From contig CANMZB010000012.1 in the NCBI GenBank assembly GCA_947502265.1, positions 62,001-126,000 on the forward strand: 64,000 nt of DNA, read 5' to 3'. Each line of letters starts with the position of its first letter. The stretch's first letter is position 1. The position numbers and the translations under genes were made by a program. This document shows, piece by piece, positions 16,981 through 25,075 of this stretch. The notes beneath the pieces were generated by a model. The model saw nothing but the letters and a program-made list of their open reading frames with translations. It was not told where the DNA came from and did no database searches. The stretch is from an uncultured Sulfitobacter sp. (lineage in GTDB: Bacteria > Pseudomonadota > Alphaproteobacteria > Rhodobacterales > Rhodobacteraceae).

Positions 16981-17525
16981 ATTACTTCCTTGTCGCCGAG
17001 ATAGGGGTCTTCGATGATGAGACTGCTAAGTCCCGTCTCACGCCCTGTGATCAGTCCGTAAGCCTTCCAGAGAGCGACCAGCGCCATCAGGCCAAAGCCG
17101 AGCGGCAGCACAAAATAGGTGGGCCATGTGAGGATCTTGCCGCCCGCCTCGATCGAGTAGGCGCCGCTGGCGTATTTCACCATCGCTTCTTGTCCGGTGC
17201 GTACAGCGACCATTCCGGTGATGATGCAGGTGATCACCGTGGCGACAATGGCGATAAAGGACTGGATCCTCGCCGGAAAATTCTCGACGAGAAGTTCAAC
17301 CGCGATGTGGCTGTCTTTTTCCTCGACCGCAGCAAGCGGGAGGAAGGCGATGGCAACCATGTAGAAAGCGGAAACATAGAGGATGGTAGCGTTGAGCGGG
17401 CGCTCGAACACAAAGCGCATGGTGACGTCGAGTGTGACGTGACAGACCAGCAGCACCACCATGATGCCAGCGACCGAAGTGAGGCCGGTGATCATCCAGG
17501 AAATAGCCTTGCCGATAGGTTTCAT
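16977..17525 (-). CDS. dctQ: TRAP transporter small permease DctQ
   Basis: A 182-aa four-helix membrane protein starting MKPIGKAISWMITGLTS. The family landmark VTLDVTMRFVFERPLNATILYVSAFYMVAIAFLPLAAVEE is present in pieces around residues 30-70, followed by HIAVELLVENFPARIQSF. The start at 17525 is taken rather than 17594 because the longer form would begin inside the hairpin that follows dctP. The region between the dctP stop (17602) and this start holds that hairpin (17557-17584) and little else. Confidence 0.87.
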   Translation of the reverse strand: MKPIGKAISWMITGLTSVAGIMVVLLVCHVTLDVTMRFVFERPLNATILYVSAFYMVAIAFLPLAAVEEKDSHIAVELLVENFPARIQSFIAIVATVITCIITGMVAVRTGQEAMVKYASGAYSIEAGGKILTWPTYFVLPLGFGLMALVALWKAYGLITGRETGLSSLIIEDPYLGDKEVI

Positions 17526-17556
17526 GGGACAAATCCAGATATTTGAGAAGGGGGAA

Positions 17557-17584
17557 GGCGGGCGCCCCGATGGGAGCGCCCGCC
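17557..17584 (-). terminator. Intercistronic stem-loop between dctP (third in line) and dctQ
   Basis: Perfect nine-base stem GGCGGGCGC/GCGCCCGCC with a 10-base loop, 18-45 bases past the dctP stop. No T tract follows, so partial termination or 3'-end protection of the dctP message is more likely than full termination. The same stem occurs after the other two dctP genes of this locus. Confidence 0.7.
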
Positions 17585-17601
17585 GCGTCGTCACGGGAGG
17601 G

Positions 17602-18753
17602 TTACCGGGCGTAGGTTGAAGGATCTACTTTGGAAATAACCTCGTTCCAGTAAATCTTCTGGAGTGCGTCTGCACTGTCGACATCGGCAACAAGGTCTGT
17701 CCACTTTTCAAGCAGCACAGAAAACTCTGTGGCGATCTCTTCTGCGCGTGGAACGTTGTAGGTGTCCCTGAACAGCATCGCGACGTTCTGAAGGTCCTGA
17801 CGCGCGAATTCTTTTGTGGCGGCAACCAGCTCGGGGTCGGGCTGGTGAATTTCAGCACCGGCATCACGAGCTTTCTGGATCGCGACGGAGTCGTCGGTAT
17901 AGTAATTCCACGTGACGTCAGCAGTGATATGGCTGCCACCCCACAAAAGCGCCTCGCGTGATTTGTCGTCCATGCCCTTCCAACGGTCAAGATTGATGTT
18001 GGCACCTGCAGTAGCCGCATAGAGACCGCCGGGAATTCCCAGCGTGATGTCGGTGAGGACTTCATCCAGACTATAGTTGGTGATCTCCGGCGCGTTCAGC
18101 ATGGCGCAATCAATGATGCCCTGATCGAGCGCCTCATAGACTTCGTTTACCGGCAAGCGTACGCCTTGAGCGCCAAAATGCTCCGCAAAGCGGACGAATC
18201 CGGCACCCGCGGCGCGCAGGCGCTTGCCCTTGAGATCCTCGACCGAGGTGATTTTCGTGTCAGTGCACAGCAGGCTATAAAGCGGAGTCACCCCACCAGC
18301 GGTGTAAACCTGATTCTGCGTTTTGAACTCTTCCAGGCATTCGGGGCATTTCAGAAGCGTGTATTCAATCATTGCGCCAGTGAAGGCCAAAGGCTCTTTG
18401 CCTGTTGGGTTTTCCACGAGGTTGACCAGAAGATTCAACTCATGGAGATAGAGGTTCGTCGGATATTCTGCCGCGAAATACGCAGTGAGAACGTACCCGA
18501 TATCGGCCAGCCCGTCGCGCACACCGGCACTGGACTCGGATAGGCTGAGCAAGGTCATCGGAAAGCCGGTCGCGGTGACCTCTCCGTCCGAGCGTTCATC
18601 GATTGCTTCGACGTACTTGTCGACGGCGATCCCGATATTGGAATTGGCCGGATAGCCGTAAGCGAAATTCAATCGTTCCTTGGCAGAGGCCCCGCCGCCG
18701 ATGACGGTCGCCGCGACGGTCGCGGCCAATGTCAATTTGTGTGAAGTAATCAT
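17602..18753 (-). CDS. dctP: TRAP substrate-binding protein, tandem paralogue nearest permease
   Basis: A 383-aa periplasmic binding protein with signal peptide (cleavage near GGASAKERL). It shares with its two upstream neighbours the opening KERLNFAYGYP, an AGVRDGLADIGYVL segment, LHELN..VNLVENPTGKEPLAF, a CPEC pair, a further Cys in LLCTD, IDCAM, and KGKRLRAAGAGFVRFAEHFGAQ in the ligand domain. Four conserved cysteines could form two periplasmic disulfides. It is closer to the first paralogue (20298) than to the middle one. Ribosome site AGGGAGAAAATC precedes the ATG. Being followed directly by dctQ and dctM, it is the likeliest default partner of the permease. Confidence 0.9.
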   Translation of the reverse strand: MITSHKLTLAATVAATVIGGGASAKERLNFAYGYPANSNIGIAVDKYVEAIDERSDGEVTATGFPMTLLSLSESSAGVRDGLADIGYVLTAYFAAEYPTNLYLHELNLLVNLVENPTGKEPLAFTGAMIEYTLLKCPECLEEFKTQNQVYTAGGVTPLYSLLCTDTKITSVEDLKGKRLRAAGAGFVRFAEHFGAQGVRLPVNEVYEALDQGIIDCAMLNAPEITNYSLDEVLTDITLGIPGGLYAATAGANINLDRWKGMDDKSREALLWGGSHITADVTWNYYTDDSVAIQKARDAGAEIHQPDPELVAATKEFARQDLQNVAMLFRDTYNVPRAEEIATEFSVLLEKWTDLVADVDSADALQKIYWNEVISKVDPSTYAR

Positions 18754-18852
18754 GATTTTCTCCCTGTGATTTAACCGTTGAAAAGCGTTGCGGCGGCTCT
18801 TGCGTCAGCGTGACGGGCAATCAATGACCGCGGCATTTCTGTCGGCACTGTA

Positions 18853-18936
18853 ATTTTCACTGTGGTGAAAATAATATCGACGGGCAGTTTTATGTCGATA
18901 GGCCGAGTGGGGCGGGCACCCGTGGAAGCGCCCGCC
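18853..18936 (-). repeat. Array of three stem-loops between tandem dctP genes
   Basis: Read on the minus strand from the dctP stop at 18954: stem GGCGGGC/GCCCGCC (18911-18917 with 18930-18936), then TATCGAC/GTCGATA (18875-18881 with 18894-18900), then ATTTTCAC/GTGAAAAT (18853-18860 with 18865-18872, 4-base loop). The first matches hairpins after the other dctP genes; the second and third are found only here. Together they could end or slow transcription and serve as an operator before the next paralogue. Confidence 0.6.
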
Positions 18937-18953
18937 GTGTCGTTACGTCAAGG

Positions 18954-20105
18954 CTATTGCGCGTATGTCGCCGGATCAACCTTGGACAGCACTTCGTTCC
19001 AGTAGAGCGTTTTCAGGTCTTCATAGCTGTCGACATCTTCGACAAGACCGTACCACTTTTCCAGGAGAACCGGGAATTCTTTGGCAATCTCGTCTGCGCG
19101 GGTGACGTTGTAGTTTTCCTTGAACAGCTTTGCGACATTTTCAAGATCCTCTTTAACAAAGGCCTGTACCGCAGCAACCAGTTCGGGGTCTGCCTGGTGG
19201 ATGTTGATGCCTTGCTCGCGCGCTTTTGCGAGCGAGGTTTCATGATCTGCATACGAAATCCATGTGCCGCTTGCTGTCATCGCAGCACCTCCCCAGAGCA
19301 GCGCGTCGCGGGCTTCATCGTCCATCGCGCGCCAGCGGTCGAGGTTAATGTTCGCGATGGAGTTACCTGCAAACACACCGCCGGGCACACCCAATGTGAT
19401 GTCTGTGACCACTTCGTATAGGTTATAATTGGTCAGCTCAGGCAACGATAGCATTCCGCAATCCAAAATACCTTGGTCAAGTCCTTCATAGGCTTCTGCG
19501 GTCGGCAAACGCACACCCTGGGCGTCGAAATGCTCGGCAAAGCGGACAAAGCCGGCCCCACCCGCGCGCAGGCGCTTGCCTTTGAGATCATCGATCGAGG
19601 TGACTTTCACATCCTTGCACAGCAACCCGTACAATGGCGTCACCGTACCGGCGGTATAGACTTGATTCTGGGCTTTGTATTCGTCCAGACACTCGGGGCA
19701 ATTGAAGAGTGTATATTCCAGCATGGCACCGCCGTAAGCCAAAGGCTCTTTGCCGGTTGGGTTTTTGGCCAGATTGACCAGAGAATTCAACTCATGCAGG
19801 AAGAGATTCGTAGGATATTCTGACGGGTGATAGGGCGGCAGGACAAAAGCGGCGTCTGCCAATCCGTCGCGGACGCCAGCATTGGCTTCGGGTGAGCTGA
19901 GCAATGTCATCGGAAAGCCTGTGAGGATGACCTCGCCGTTGGACCGTTCTTCGACTGCGGCACTGTAATTTTCGAACGCCTTGCCGACATTCGATGTGAT
20001 TGGATAGCCGTAAGCGTAGTTTAGCTGCTCCTTGGCGGTGGCACTGCCGACGATGAAGGCGGCCGCGGCTGTCGCGGCCAGTGTCAGTTTCAATTCGCGT
20101 TTCAT
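18954..20105 (-). CDS. dctP: TRAP substrate-binding protein, middle tandem paralogue
   Basis: A 383-aa periplasmic binding protein with signal peptide (MKRELKLTLAATAAAAFIVG, cleavage near ATAKEQ). It has the same framework as its neighbours (KEQLNYAYGYP, AGVRDGLADAAFVL, NPTGKEPLAYGGAMLEYTL, CPEC, KGKRLRAGGAGFVRFAEHF) but differs at many pocket positions, for example PPYHPSEYPTNLF where the others have YFAAEYPTNLY, and FNCPECLDEYK. It is the most diverged of the three, suggesting a related but different ligand. A GGGAGGG ribosome site precedes the ATG. A GC-rich hairpin follows the stop. Confidence 0.9.
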   Translation of the reverse strand: MKRELKLTLAATAAAAFIVGSATAKEQLNYAYGYPITSNVGKAFENYSAAVEERSNGEVILTGFPMTLLSSPEANAGVRDGLADAAFVLPPYHPSEYPTNLFLHELNSLVNLAKNPTGKEPLAYGGAMLEYTLFNCPECLDEYKAQNQVYTAGTVTPLYGLLCKDVKVTSIDDLKGKRLRAGGAGFVRFAEHFDAQGVRLPTAEAYEGLDQGILDCGMLSLPELTNYNLYEVVTDITLGVPGGVFAGNSIANINLDRWRAMDDEARDALLWGGAAMTASGTWISYADHETSLAKAREQGINIHQADPELVAAVQAFVKEDLENVAKLFKENYNVTRADEIAKEFPVLLEKWYGLVEDVDSYEDLKTLYWNEVLSKVDPATYAQ

Positions 20106-20261
20106 AATTTCCCTCCCTGGGTGTTGCGTGATGGAAACGAAGGCAGCAGGGCTCCCTCCAGTCTGTCAGGTTTTACGTCGCACTGTGGGTCGTCTTTGCA
20201 GTGCGTAACAAGTCCGGATCAGTATCCGATAGGCAATCGTGGATTTCCGAGGTGTCATTGC

Positions 20262-20288
20262 GGCGGGCGCCTATACGAAGCGCCCGCC
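20262..20288 (-). terminator. Intercistronic stem-loop between first and middle dctP
   Basis: Perfect nine-base stem GGCGGGCGC/GCGCCCGCC with loop CTATACGAA, 10-36 bases past the first dctP stop. Stem sequence is identical to that at 17557-17584 while the loops differ, which suggests the structure is under selection or was copied with the gene. No T tract follows. Confidence 0.7.
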
Positions 20289-20297
20289 GCGTCGGGA

Positions 20298-21452
20298 TTA
20301 TTGCGCGTATGTCGCGGGATCAACTTTGGACAGCACTTCGTCCCACATAAGCTGTTGAAGCGCATCGCTGCTGTCGATGTCGGCGACAAGGCCGTTCCAC
20401 TTTTCCAGAAGCGCGGGGAAGGCAGCGGCGATTTCAGCCGCACGCGCAACATTGTAGGTGTCTTTGAACAGCGCCGAGACGGTTTCAAGGTCTTGCTTCA
20501 CGAATTCCTGCACCGCTGCAACCAGTTCTGGCTCGGGTTGATGGATGTTGATACCCTTGTCGCTGGCGTGCTGGATCGCTGCGTTGTCGTCCGTGTAGAA
20601 GTTCCATGTGGTGTCCGCTGTCATGTGGCTACCGCCCCACAGGAGCGCTTCGCGGGCTGCGTCGTCCATGCCCTTCCAGCGGTCGAGGTTGACGTTGGCC
20701 CCTGTCACTCCGGCAAAGGCACCGCCGGGTACGCCGAGCGTGATGTCGGTGACGACTTCGTGCAGGCTATAGTTTGTCAATTCGGGGGCGCTGAGCATGG
20801 CGCAGTCGATAATGCCCTGATCAAGCGCTTCATAGACTTCGCTTACCGGCAGACGCACGCCTTGGGCACCGAAATGTTCGGCAAAGCGGACGAAACCGGC
20901 ACCACCGGCGCGCAGGCGCTTGCCTTTCAGCTCTTCAATGGACGTTACCTTTACGTCCTTGCACAGCAGGTTGTAGAGCGGCGTCACACCGGCAGCGGTG
21001 TAGACCTGATTTTGCGCTTTGAATTCTTCAAGGCATTCGGGGCAATCGTTGAGCGTGTATTCCAGCATCGCACCGGTAAACGCCAGCGGCTCTTTGCCGG
21101 TGGGGTTCTCTACCAGATTGATGAACAGATTCATCTCGTGCAGGTACAGGTTGGTCGGATACTCGGCCGCAAAATAGGGCGTCAGCACAAACCCGACATC
21201 GGCCAGACCGTCGCGCACACCGGCGCTGGTTTCGGGCAGGCTTAGCAGCGACATCGGAAAGCCGGTGGATGTGACTTCGCCGCCGGAGCGTTCTTCGATT
21301 GCGGTTGCATAATCGTCGACGGCCTGACCGGTGGCCGAGTTGTTCGGATAGCCATAGGCGAAGTTCAGCCGCTCTTTGGCTGCGGCCTGACCGGCAATGG
21401 CCGTCGCGACAAGCGTAGCGGCCAGAGTCAGGTTGATTCTAGATGGTGTCAT
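20298..21452 (-). CDS. dctP: TRAP substrate-binding protein, promoter-proximal tandem paralogue
   Basis: A 384-aa periplasmic binding protein; start MTPSRINLTLAATLVATAIAG at 21452 follows GGAGGAACACC. Signal peptide cleaves near QAAAKERL. Key segments: RLNFAYGYPNNSATGQAVDDY, LPETSAGVRDGLADVGFVL, LHEMNLFINLVENPTGKEP, CPEC, LLCKD, IDCAM, and the Arg-rich ligand site KGKRLRAGGAGFVRFAEHFG. It heads the five-gene TRAP transcript and is divergent from a TetR-family regulator. The ligand is unknown; the three-way duplication implies a family of related compounds or a graded affinity range. Confidence 0.9.
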   Translation of the reverse strand: MTPSRINLTLAATLVATAIAGQAAAKERLNFAYGYPNNSATGQAVDDYATAIEERSGGEVTSTGFPMSLLSLPETSAGVRDGLADVGFVLTPYFAAEYPTNLYLHEMNLFINLVENPTGKEPLAFTGAMLEYTLNDCPECLEEFKAQNQVYTAAGVTPLYNLLCKDVKVTSIEELKGKRLRAGGAGFVRFAEHFGAQGVRLPVSEVYEALDQGIIDCAMLSAPELTNYSLHEVVTDITLGVPGGAFAGVTGANVNLDRWKGMDDAAREALLWGGSHMTADTTWNFYTDDNAAIQHASDKGINIHQPEPELVAAVQEFVKQDLETVSALFKDTYNVARAAEIAAAFPALLEKWNGLVADIDSSDALQQLMWDEVLSKVDPATYAQ

Positions 21453-21788
21453 GGTGTTCCTCCAAGCAATATTCAAACCCGCCGGGCGCGCATGCGTACC
21501 GAAAGCAGGCCTTTTTGTGATTTTTGCCGCGATCTACTCTCCCAGAGCCGCGGTTGGTGTTCTGCCAGTTTTAGATAGCGGAACAACATTCCCAGTAGTA
21601 TGTTATTACTTCTACATGCGGCGCGCACCTGTCAACATGAATAAATTGAACGGTGTCAGGTGACGCAGCGTAGGGGGGGGGAACAGCGACGGAATGTCGC
21701 TCCGGCGCTTGGGAAAGTGGTGGGGGCGGGCCGTTGTCCGGATGAGTTGCAAGTGCAACCCATATGGAAACGAAAAAGGGAGGTGACT
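21453..21788. promoter_or_regulatory. Divergent regulatory region between dctP locus and tetR, with dyad
   Basis: A 336-base gene-free stretch separating the divergent TRAP operon and TetR-family gene. It includes an imperfect dyad AACAT-N10-ATGTT at 21585-21604 in an AT-richer patch, a plausible site for the neighbouring TetR protein. A GGGGGGGG run lies near 21673. No convincing ORF is seen. Confidence 0.45.
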
Positions 21789-22418
21789 ATGAACGACCTG
21801 CAACCGCTCCCCGCGGGCAAGGTGGACAGTGTGCAGCAGATTATTGATGCAGCGGCGCAATGCTTTATGGCGAAAGGGCTGGAGAAAGCGACGATTGACG
21901 ATATCGCTGATGTGCTCGCGGCTACGAAAGGGCGGGTCTACCACCATTTCCGCTCCAAAAATGCGATCTTTTTTGCGGTGCACCGGCTGGCCATGCAATA
22001 TTGTTTCGATGCGGTTGCACCGATCATGGCGCTGGATATTCCGGCGGACGACAAGCTGTTTCAGATGGCTGTGGCCCACGCTCACGTCATGATGGACACC
22101 TTGCCGTATCAGCGCAGCATCCGGTTGGGTGTGGACATTTACTTGCGCGGCTCGACCACCGAAGCCGAGCGGGAGGTTCTGCGCGAGTTGATAGAGTTGC
22201 GAAATGATTACGAAGACCTGTTTCGCGACGTGCTGCGCGAGGGGCAGGAGGCCGGTACAGTGGATGTACCTGATGTCGGGTTGGCCGGTCGCGCCATTAT
22301 CGGCGCGCTCAACGGGTTGGTCGATTGGTACCGCATCCGCCCCGGACAAAGCGAGGCCGACCGCGCCGCAATCGCGGACGGGCTTGCACGCACGATCCTT
22401 TACGGGGTCAAGGCGTAG
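21789..22418 (+). CDS. TetR/AcrR family transcriptional regulator
   Basis: A 209-aa repressor-type protein. N-terminal helix-turn-helix: VQQIIDAAAQCFMAKGLEKATIDDIADVLAATKGRVYHHFRSKNAIFF spans residues 15-62, with the canonical KGRVYHHFRSK recognition end. The C-terminal all-helical ligand domain carries LDIPADDKLFQMAVAHAHVM and ALNGLVDWYRI, a pattern seen in regulators of acyl-CoA metabolism. The start at 21789 follows GGGAGGTGACT. It is divergent from the triple-dctP TRAP operon, which is its likely target. Confidence 0.9.
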   Translation: MNDLQPLPAGKVDSVQQIIDAAAQCFMAKGLEKATIDDIADVLAATKGRVYHHFRSKNAIFFAVHRLAMQYCFDAVAPIMALDIPADDKLFQMAVAHAHVMMDTLPYQRSIRLGVDIYLRGSTTEAEREVLRELIELRNDYEDLFRDVLREGQEAGTVDVPDVGLAGRAIIGALNGLVDWYRIRPGQSEADRAAIADGLARTILYGVKA

Positions 22419-22442
22419 ACGAACGTGGCGAGAGCTGGCGGG

Positions 22443-23171
22443 CTATTTAAAGCTGGTCTCGCCATCCTCGGACGCGCTCCAGCTTGCGCTGAGCAGGCTC
22501 GGAGACAGTGAGATTTGCGAAATGGTCCGCTCGATCTTTACGGCGGCGGCTTCCGATCCGCTTACCTGAGCAACAATTTCCACTATTTTGTTGTCAGAGC
22601 GGCTCGCGATCTGGAAAAGGTCCAGACCGTGTTCAGTAAGGCTGCCGAGCAGGATCGCGCGAATTTCCTTTTCGTTTTCCTGCCTGCATTCAAGCGTCAG
22701 GTCAAAAAACTGTTCGGCTCCCGGGGCCTTTGCCGCAAATTTCTTTAGCATCCGCACGACGGGCCGCAGACCCAAATTCGAAAATACAATTAACGAGGTC
22801 AGGGCGATTGCGTACGCCAGATGCCCGGTTCCCGCAATCAATCCGACGGCGGCAGAACACCAAAGCGTGGCGGCGGTATTTATGCCCTGAATGTTGAACC
22901 CGTCTCGGAAAATGATCCCGGCTCCGAGAAATCCGATGCCGGAAACCACCTGAGCCGCGACACGGGTCGGGTTGATGTCATCGGGAAAGAGGGCCGCGAA
23001 GGTGACAAAGCCAGCGGCCCCGAGCGAAACCAGCGCATTGGTGCGTAATCCGGCCATTCGGCCACGAAACTGCCGCTCTGATCCGATAACCGCGCCTAAT
23101 ATCAATGCAAAGGCCATGTTTATGGTCGCAAACAGCAACGAGAGATTTAGATCAGAAAAAACTTGAACCAT
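22443..23171 (-). CDS. MgtC/SapB family membrane protein
   Basis: A 242-aa protein with four to five N-terminal helices and a soluble C-terminal domain. The MgtC core is clear: INMAFALILGAVIGSERQFRGRMAGLRTNALVSLGAAGF around residues 17-55, then VVSGIGFLGAGIIFRDGFNIQGINTAATLWCSAAVGL. The C-terminal 80 residues have an ACT-like pattern, as in longer MgtC proteins. The family is linked to growth at low magnesium and to ATP synthase control in pathogens; in free-living marine bacteria the role is uncertain. Start at 23171 gives MVQVFSDLNLS; the longer frame adds a non-membrane extension without a ribosome site. It converges on tetR. Confidence 0.88.
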   Translation of the reverse strand: MVQVFSDLNLSLLFATINMAFALILGAVIGSERQFRGRMAGLRTNALVSLGAAGFVTFAALFPDDINPTRVAAQVVSGIGFLGAGIIFRDGFNIQGINTAATLWCSAAVGLIAGTGHLAYAIALTSLIVFSNLGLRPVVRMLKKFAAKAPGAEQFFDLTLECRQENEKEIRAILLGSLTEHGLDLFQIASRSDNKIVEIVAQVSGSEAAAVKIERTISQISLSPSLLSASWSASEDGETSFK

Positions 23172-23302
23172 AGGCCGGATTTCCACTGTGACGCTCGACG
23201 AGCATATCATTGAGCGGGTGCGAAGCAGCAGCTTCAGCACCCGGTTGTGTTACGTCCACGACACTTTTGACTTTATGCGTCAACGGGTGCGCGCTTGCGG
23301 TC

Positions 23303-24904
23303 CTAGTCGTTCAGCTTGGCGCGCAAGATGCTCTTGACGATTTTGCCATTGGCGTTGCGCGGCAGCGGCTCCGGCTCGAAGGTCACGAAATCGGGAGATT
23401 TATAGTCGGCCAGCTTTGTTTTGACGAACGCTCTGATGGTGTCTGTATCCAGTGACGTATCGGTGGTGTGGATGAACACATGCATCTTTTCGCCCAAAAC
23501 GGGATCGGGGCGCCCGATGGCGGCGCATTCGATCACGCCGGGATGTGCTGTCAGGGCGTTCTCGACCTCGACGCTATAGATGTTATAGCCGCCGCGGATG
23601 ATCATGTCCTTGCGCCGGTCGTGCAGGCAAATAAAGCCCTCGGCATCGCGCGACCCCATGTCGCCGCTTTTCCAATAACCGTCGTGAAACTCGCTTTGCG
23701 TCCGGTCGGGGTTGTTCCAGTACCCCGGCACGGTCATCGGCCCTTTGATCCAAAGTTCTCCATGGGTGCCGTCAGGGACATCCTGACCCTTTTCGTCAAC
23801 CAGACGGATGTCGGCGCAAGGCACGGCAATGCCGATGCTGTCAGAGCGTTCGACCCCGTAACCGATGGGCAGGATCGTGACCGCCGACGTCAGTTCCGTC
23901 GCGCCATAGGCATTGATCAGGCACAGGTTCGGCAGCTTTTCCGAAAGCTCGTTTATCGTCGATTGGGGCATTGGCGCGCCGCCGTAGCCGCCGATCCGCC
24001 AGTGCGACAGATCATAATCCGCAACATTGCAGCGCAGCAAAAAGAGGTTGTACATCGCAGGCACCATCAGCGTCTGCGTCACCTTTTCTGCTGCCGTCAG
24101 GGCCAGAAACTCGTGCGCGCCGAAGGTCTCCATCATCACGGTGCAGCCGGCGGTTTGCATCATGGTAAAGATCGTGGCGACCAGACCCGTCACATGGCTC
24201 GCCGGGACACACAGCAACGAACGCTCGCTAGCGCCCAACTCCATGCACATCTCGAAGTGCATCGAGGAATGCACGATATTCAGATGGGACAGCGTCGCAC
24301 CCTTGGGTTTGCCTGTTGTCCCGGAGGTGTACAGAATCACCGCGATATCGTCTTCGTCGACCTTTTCCGTCCCGGTCAGCGGCGCTTCTGCGGCGAGCGC
24401 TTCGAATGGCTCTGATCCTGGCGTGTCTGCACCCACGCAAAAGAGGTGTTCAAGAGCGGGCAGGGCGCTGCGGTCGGGCAGGCGGTCGACCACTGACAGG
24501 CCATGCACGACAATGCGCGCCCCGCATTGAGCGAGAATAAATTCAAGCTCCTCCGCGCCCTCGCGAATGTTGACCGGCACCGCAATCGCGCCAAGCCGCA
24601 GGCACGCCATCATAACGGTGATAAATTCCACGCGGTTGCCAAGCAGCAGCGCCACGCGATCCCCTTTGGTGATGCCGCGCGCCTTCAAGCCACCGGCAAG
24701 CAAACCGATTTCGCGGTCAAAAGCGGTGTAGGTCAGGCGGGTATCGCCGCTGACAAGCGCCTCGTCATCGGGGGAACGGGCGATGGCCGCAGCCAGCATC
24801 GCATTCAAATTCGCAGGCCGGTTTTTGAAGCAGTTTATCTCCCGCCCGTCGAAATGTGTTTCCGTCTGGATGCGATCCATAATCGCTTTTGACCATTCTG
24901 GCAT
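23303..24904 (-). CDS. Class I adenylate-forming acyl-CoA ligase
   Basis: A 533-aa AMP-dependent synthetase that activates a carboxylic acid through an acyl-adenylate to its CoA thioester. The P-loop ILYTSGTTGKPKGATLSHLN lies near residue 178, the A5 motif NAYGATEL near 320, the A7/A8 region YWKSGDMGSRDAEGFICLHDRRKDMIIRGGYNIY near 405-440, and the catalytic lysine in PRNANGKIVKSIL near the C-terminus. Ribosome site AAGGAGG is ideal. No acyl-CoA dehydrogenase is adjacent; the divergent gene is a sensor kinase. Chain-length preference cannot be judged. Confidence 0.92.
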   Translation of the reverse strand: MPEWSKAIMDRIQTETHFDGREINCFKNRPANLNAMLAAAIARSPDDEALVSGDTRLTYTAFDREIGLLAGGLKARGITKGDRVALLLGNRVEFITVMMACLRLGAIAVPVNIREGAEELEFILAQCGARIVVHGLSVVDRLPDRSALPALEHLFCVGADTPGSEPFEALAAEAPLTGTEKVDEDDIAVILYTSGTTGKPKGATLSHLNIVHSSMHFEMCMELGASERSLLCVPASHVTGLVATIFTMMQTAGCTVMMETFGAHEFLALTAAEKVTQTLMVPAMYNLFLLRCNVADYDLSHWRIGGYGGAPMPQSTINELSEKLPNLCLINAYGATELTSAVTILPIGYGVERSDSIGIAVPCADIRLVDEKGQDVPDGTHGELWIKGPMTVPGYWNNPDRTQSEFHDGYWKSGDMGSRDAEGFICLHDRRKDMIIRGGYNIYSVEVENALTAHPGVIECAAIGRPDPVLGEKMHVFIHTTDTSLDTDTIRAFVKTKLADYKSPDFVTFEPEPLPRNANGKIVKSILRAKLND

Positions 24905-24967
24905 TATATTCCTCCTTCGGAATTTTTTTTGCAGACATTACGCAAACTTCGACTGACTGCAACTGCT

Positions 24968-24992
24968 CTGTGCGCTGATCCGGGGCGCACAG
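24968..24992. repeat. Eight-base perfect dyad between divergent genes
   Basis: CTGTGCGC-TGATCCGGG-GCGCACAG lies 64 bases upstream of the acyl-CoA ligase start and 84 bases upstream of the sensor kinase. It could be an operator or an RNA hairpin in one leader; there is no T tract. Confidence 0.45.
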
Positions 24993-25075
24993 TATCGATT
25001 GCGTCAATTAACTCGGGCTTCATCCGTTGGGCGTAATTGTGGCGTGGTGACAGTTAGCCAGTAACGGGGTTTAAG

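Noticed and set aside
20121-21245. Plus-strand frame of 374 codons opposite the first dctP
   Set aside because: Complement of a clear binding-protein gene; similar shadow frames occur opposite the other two paralogues, as expected from duplication.
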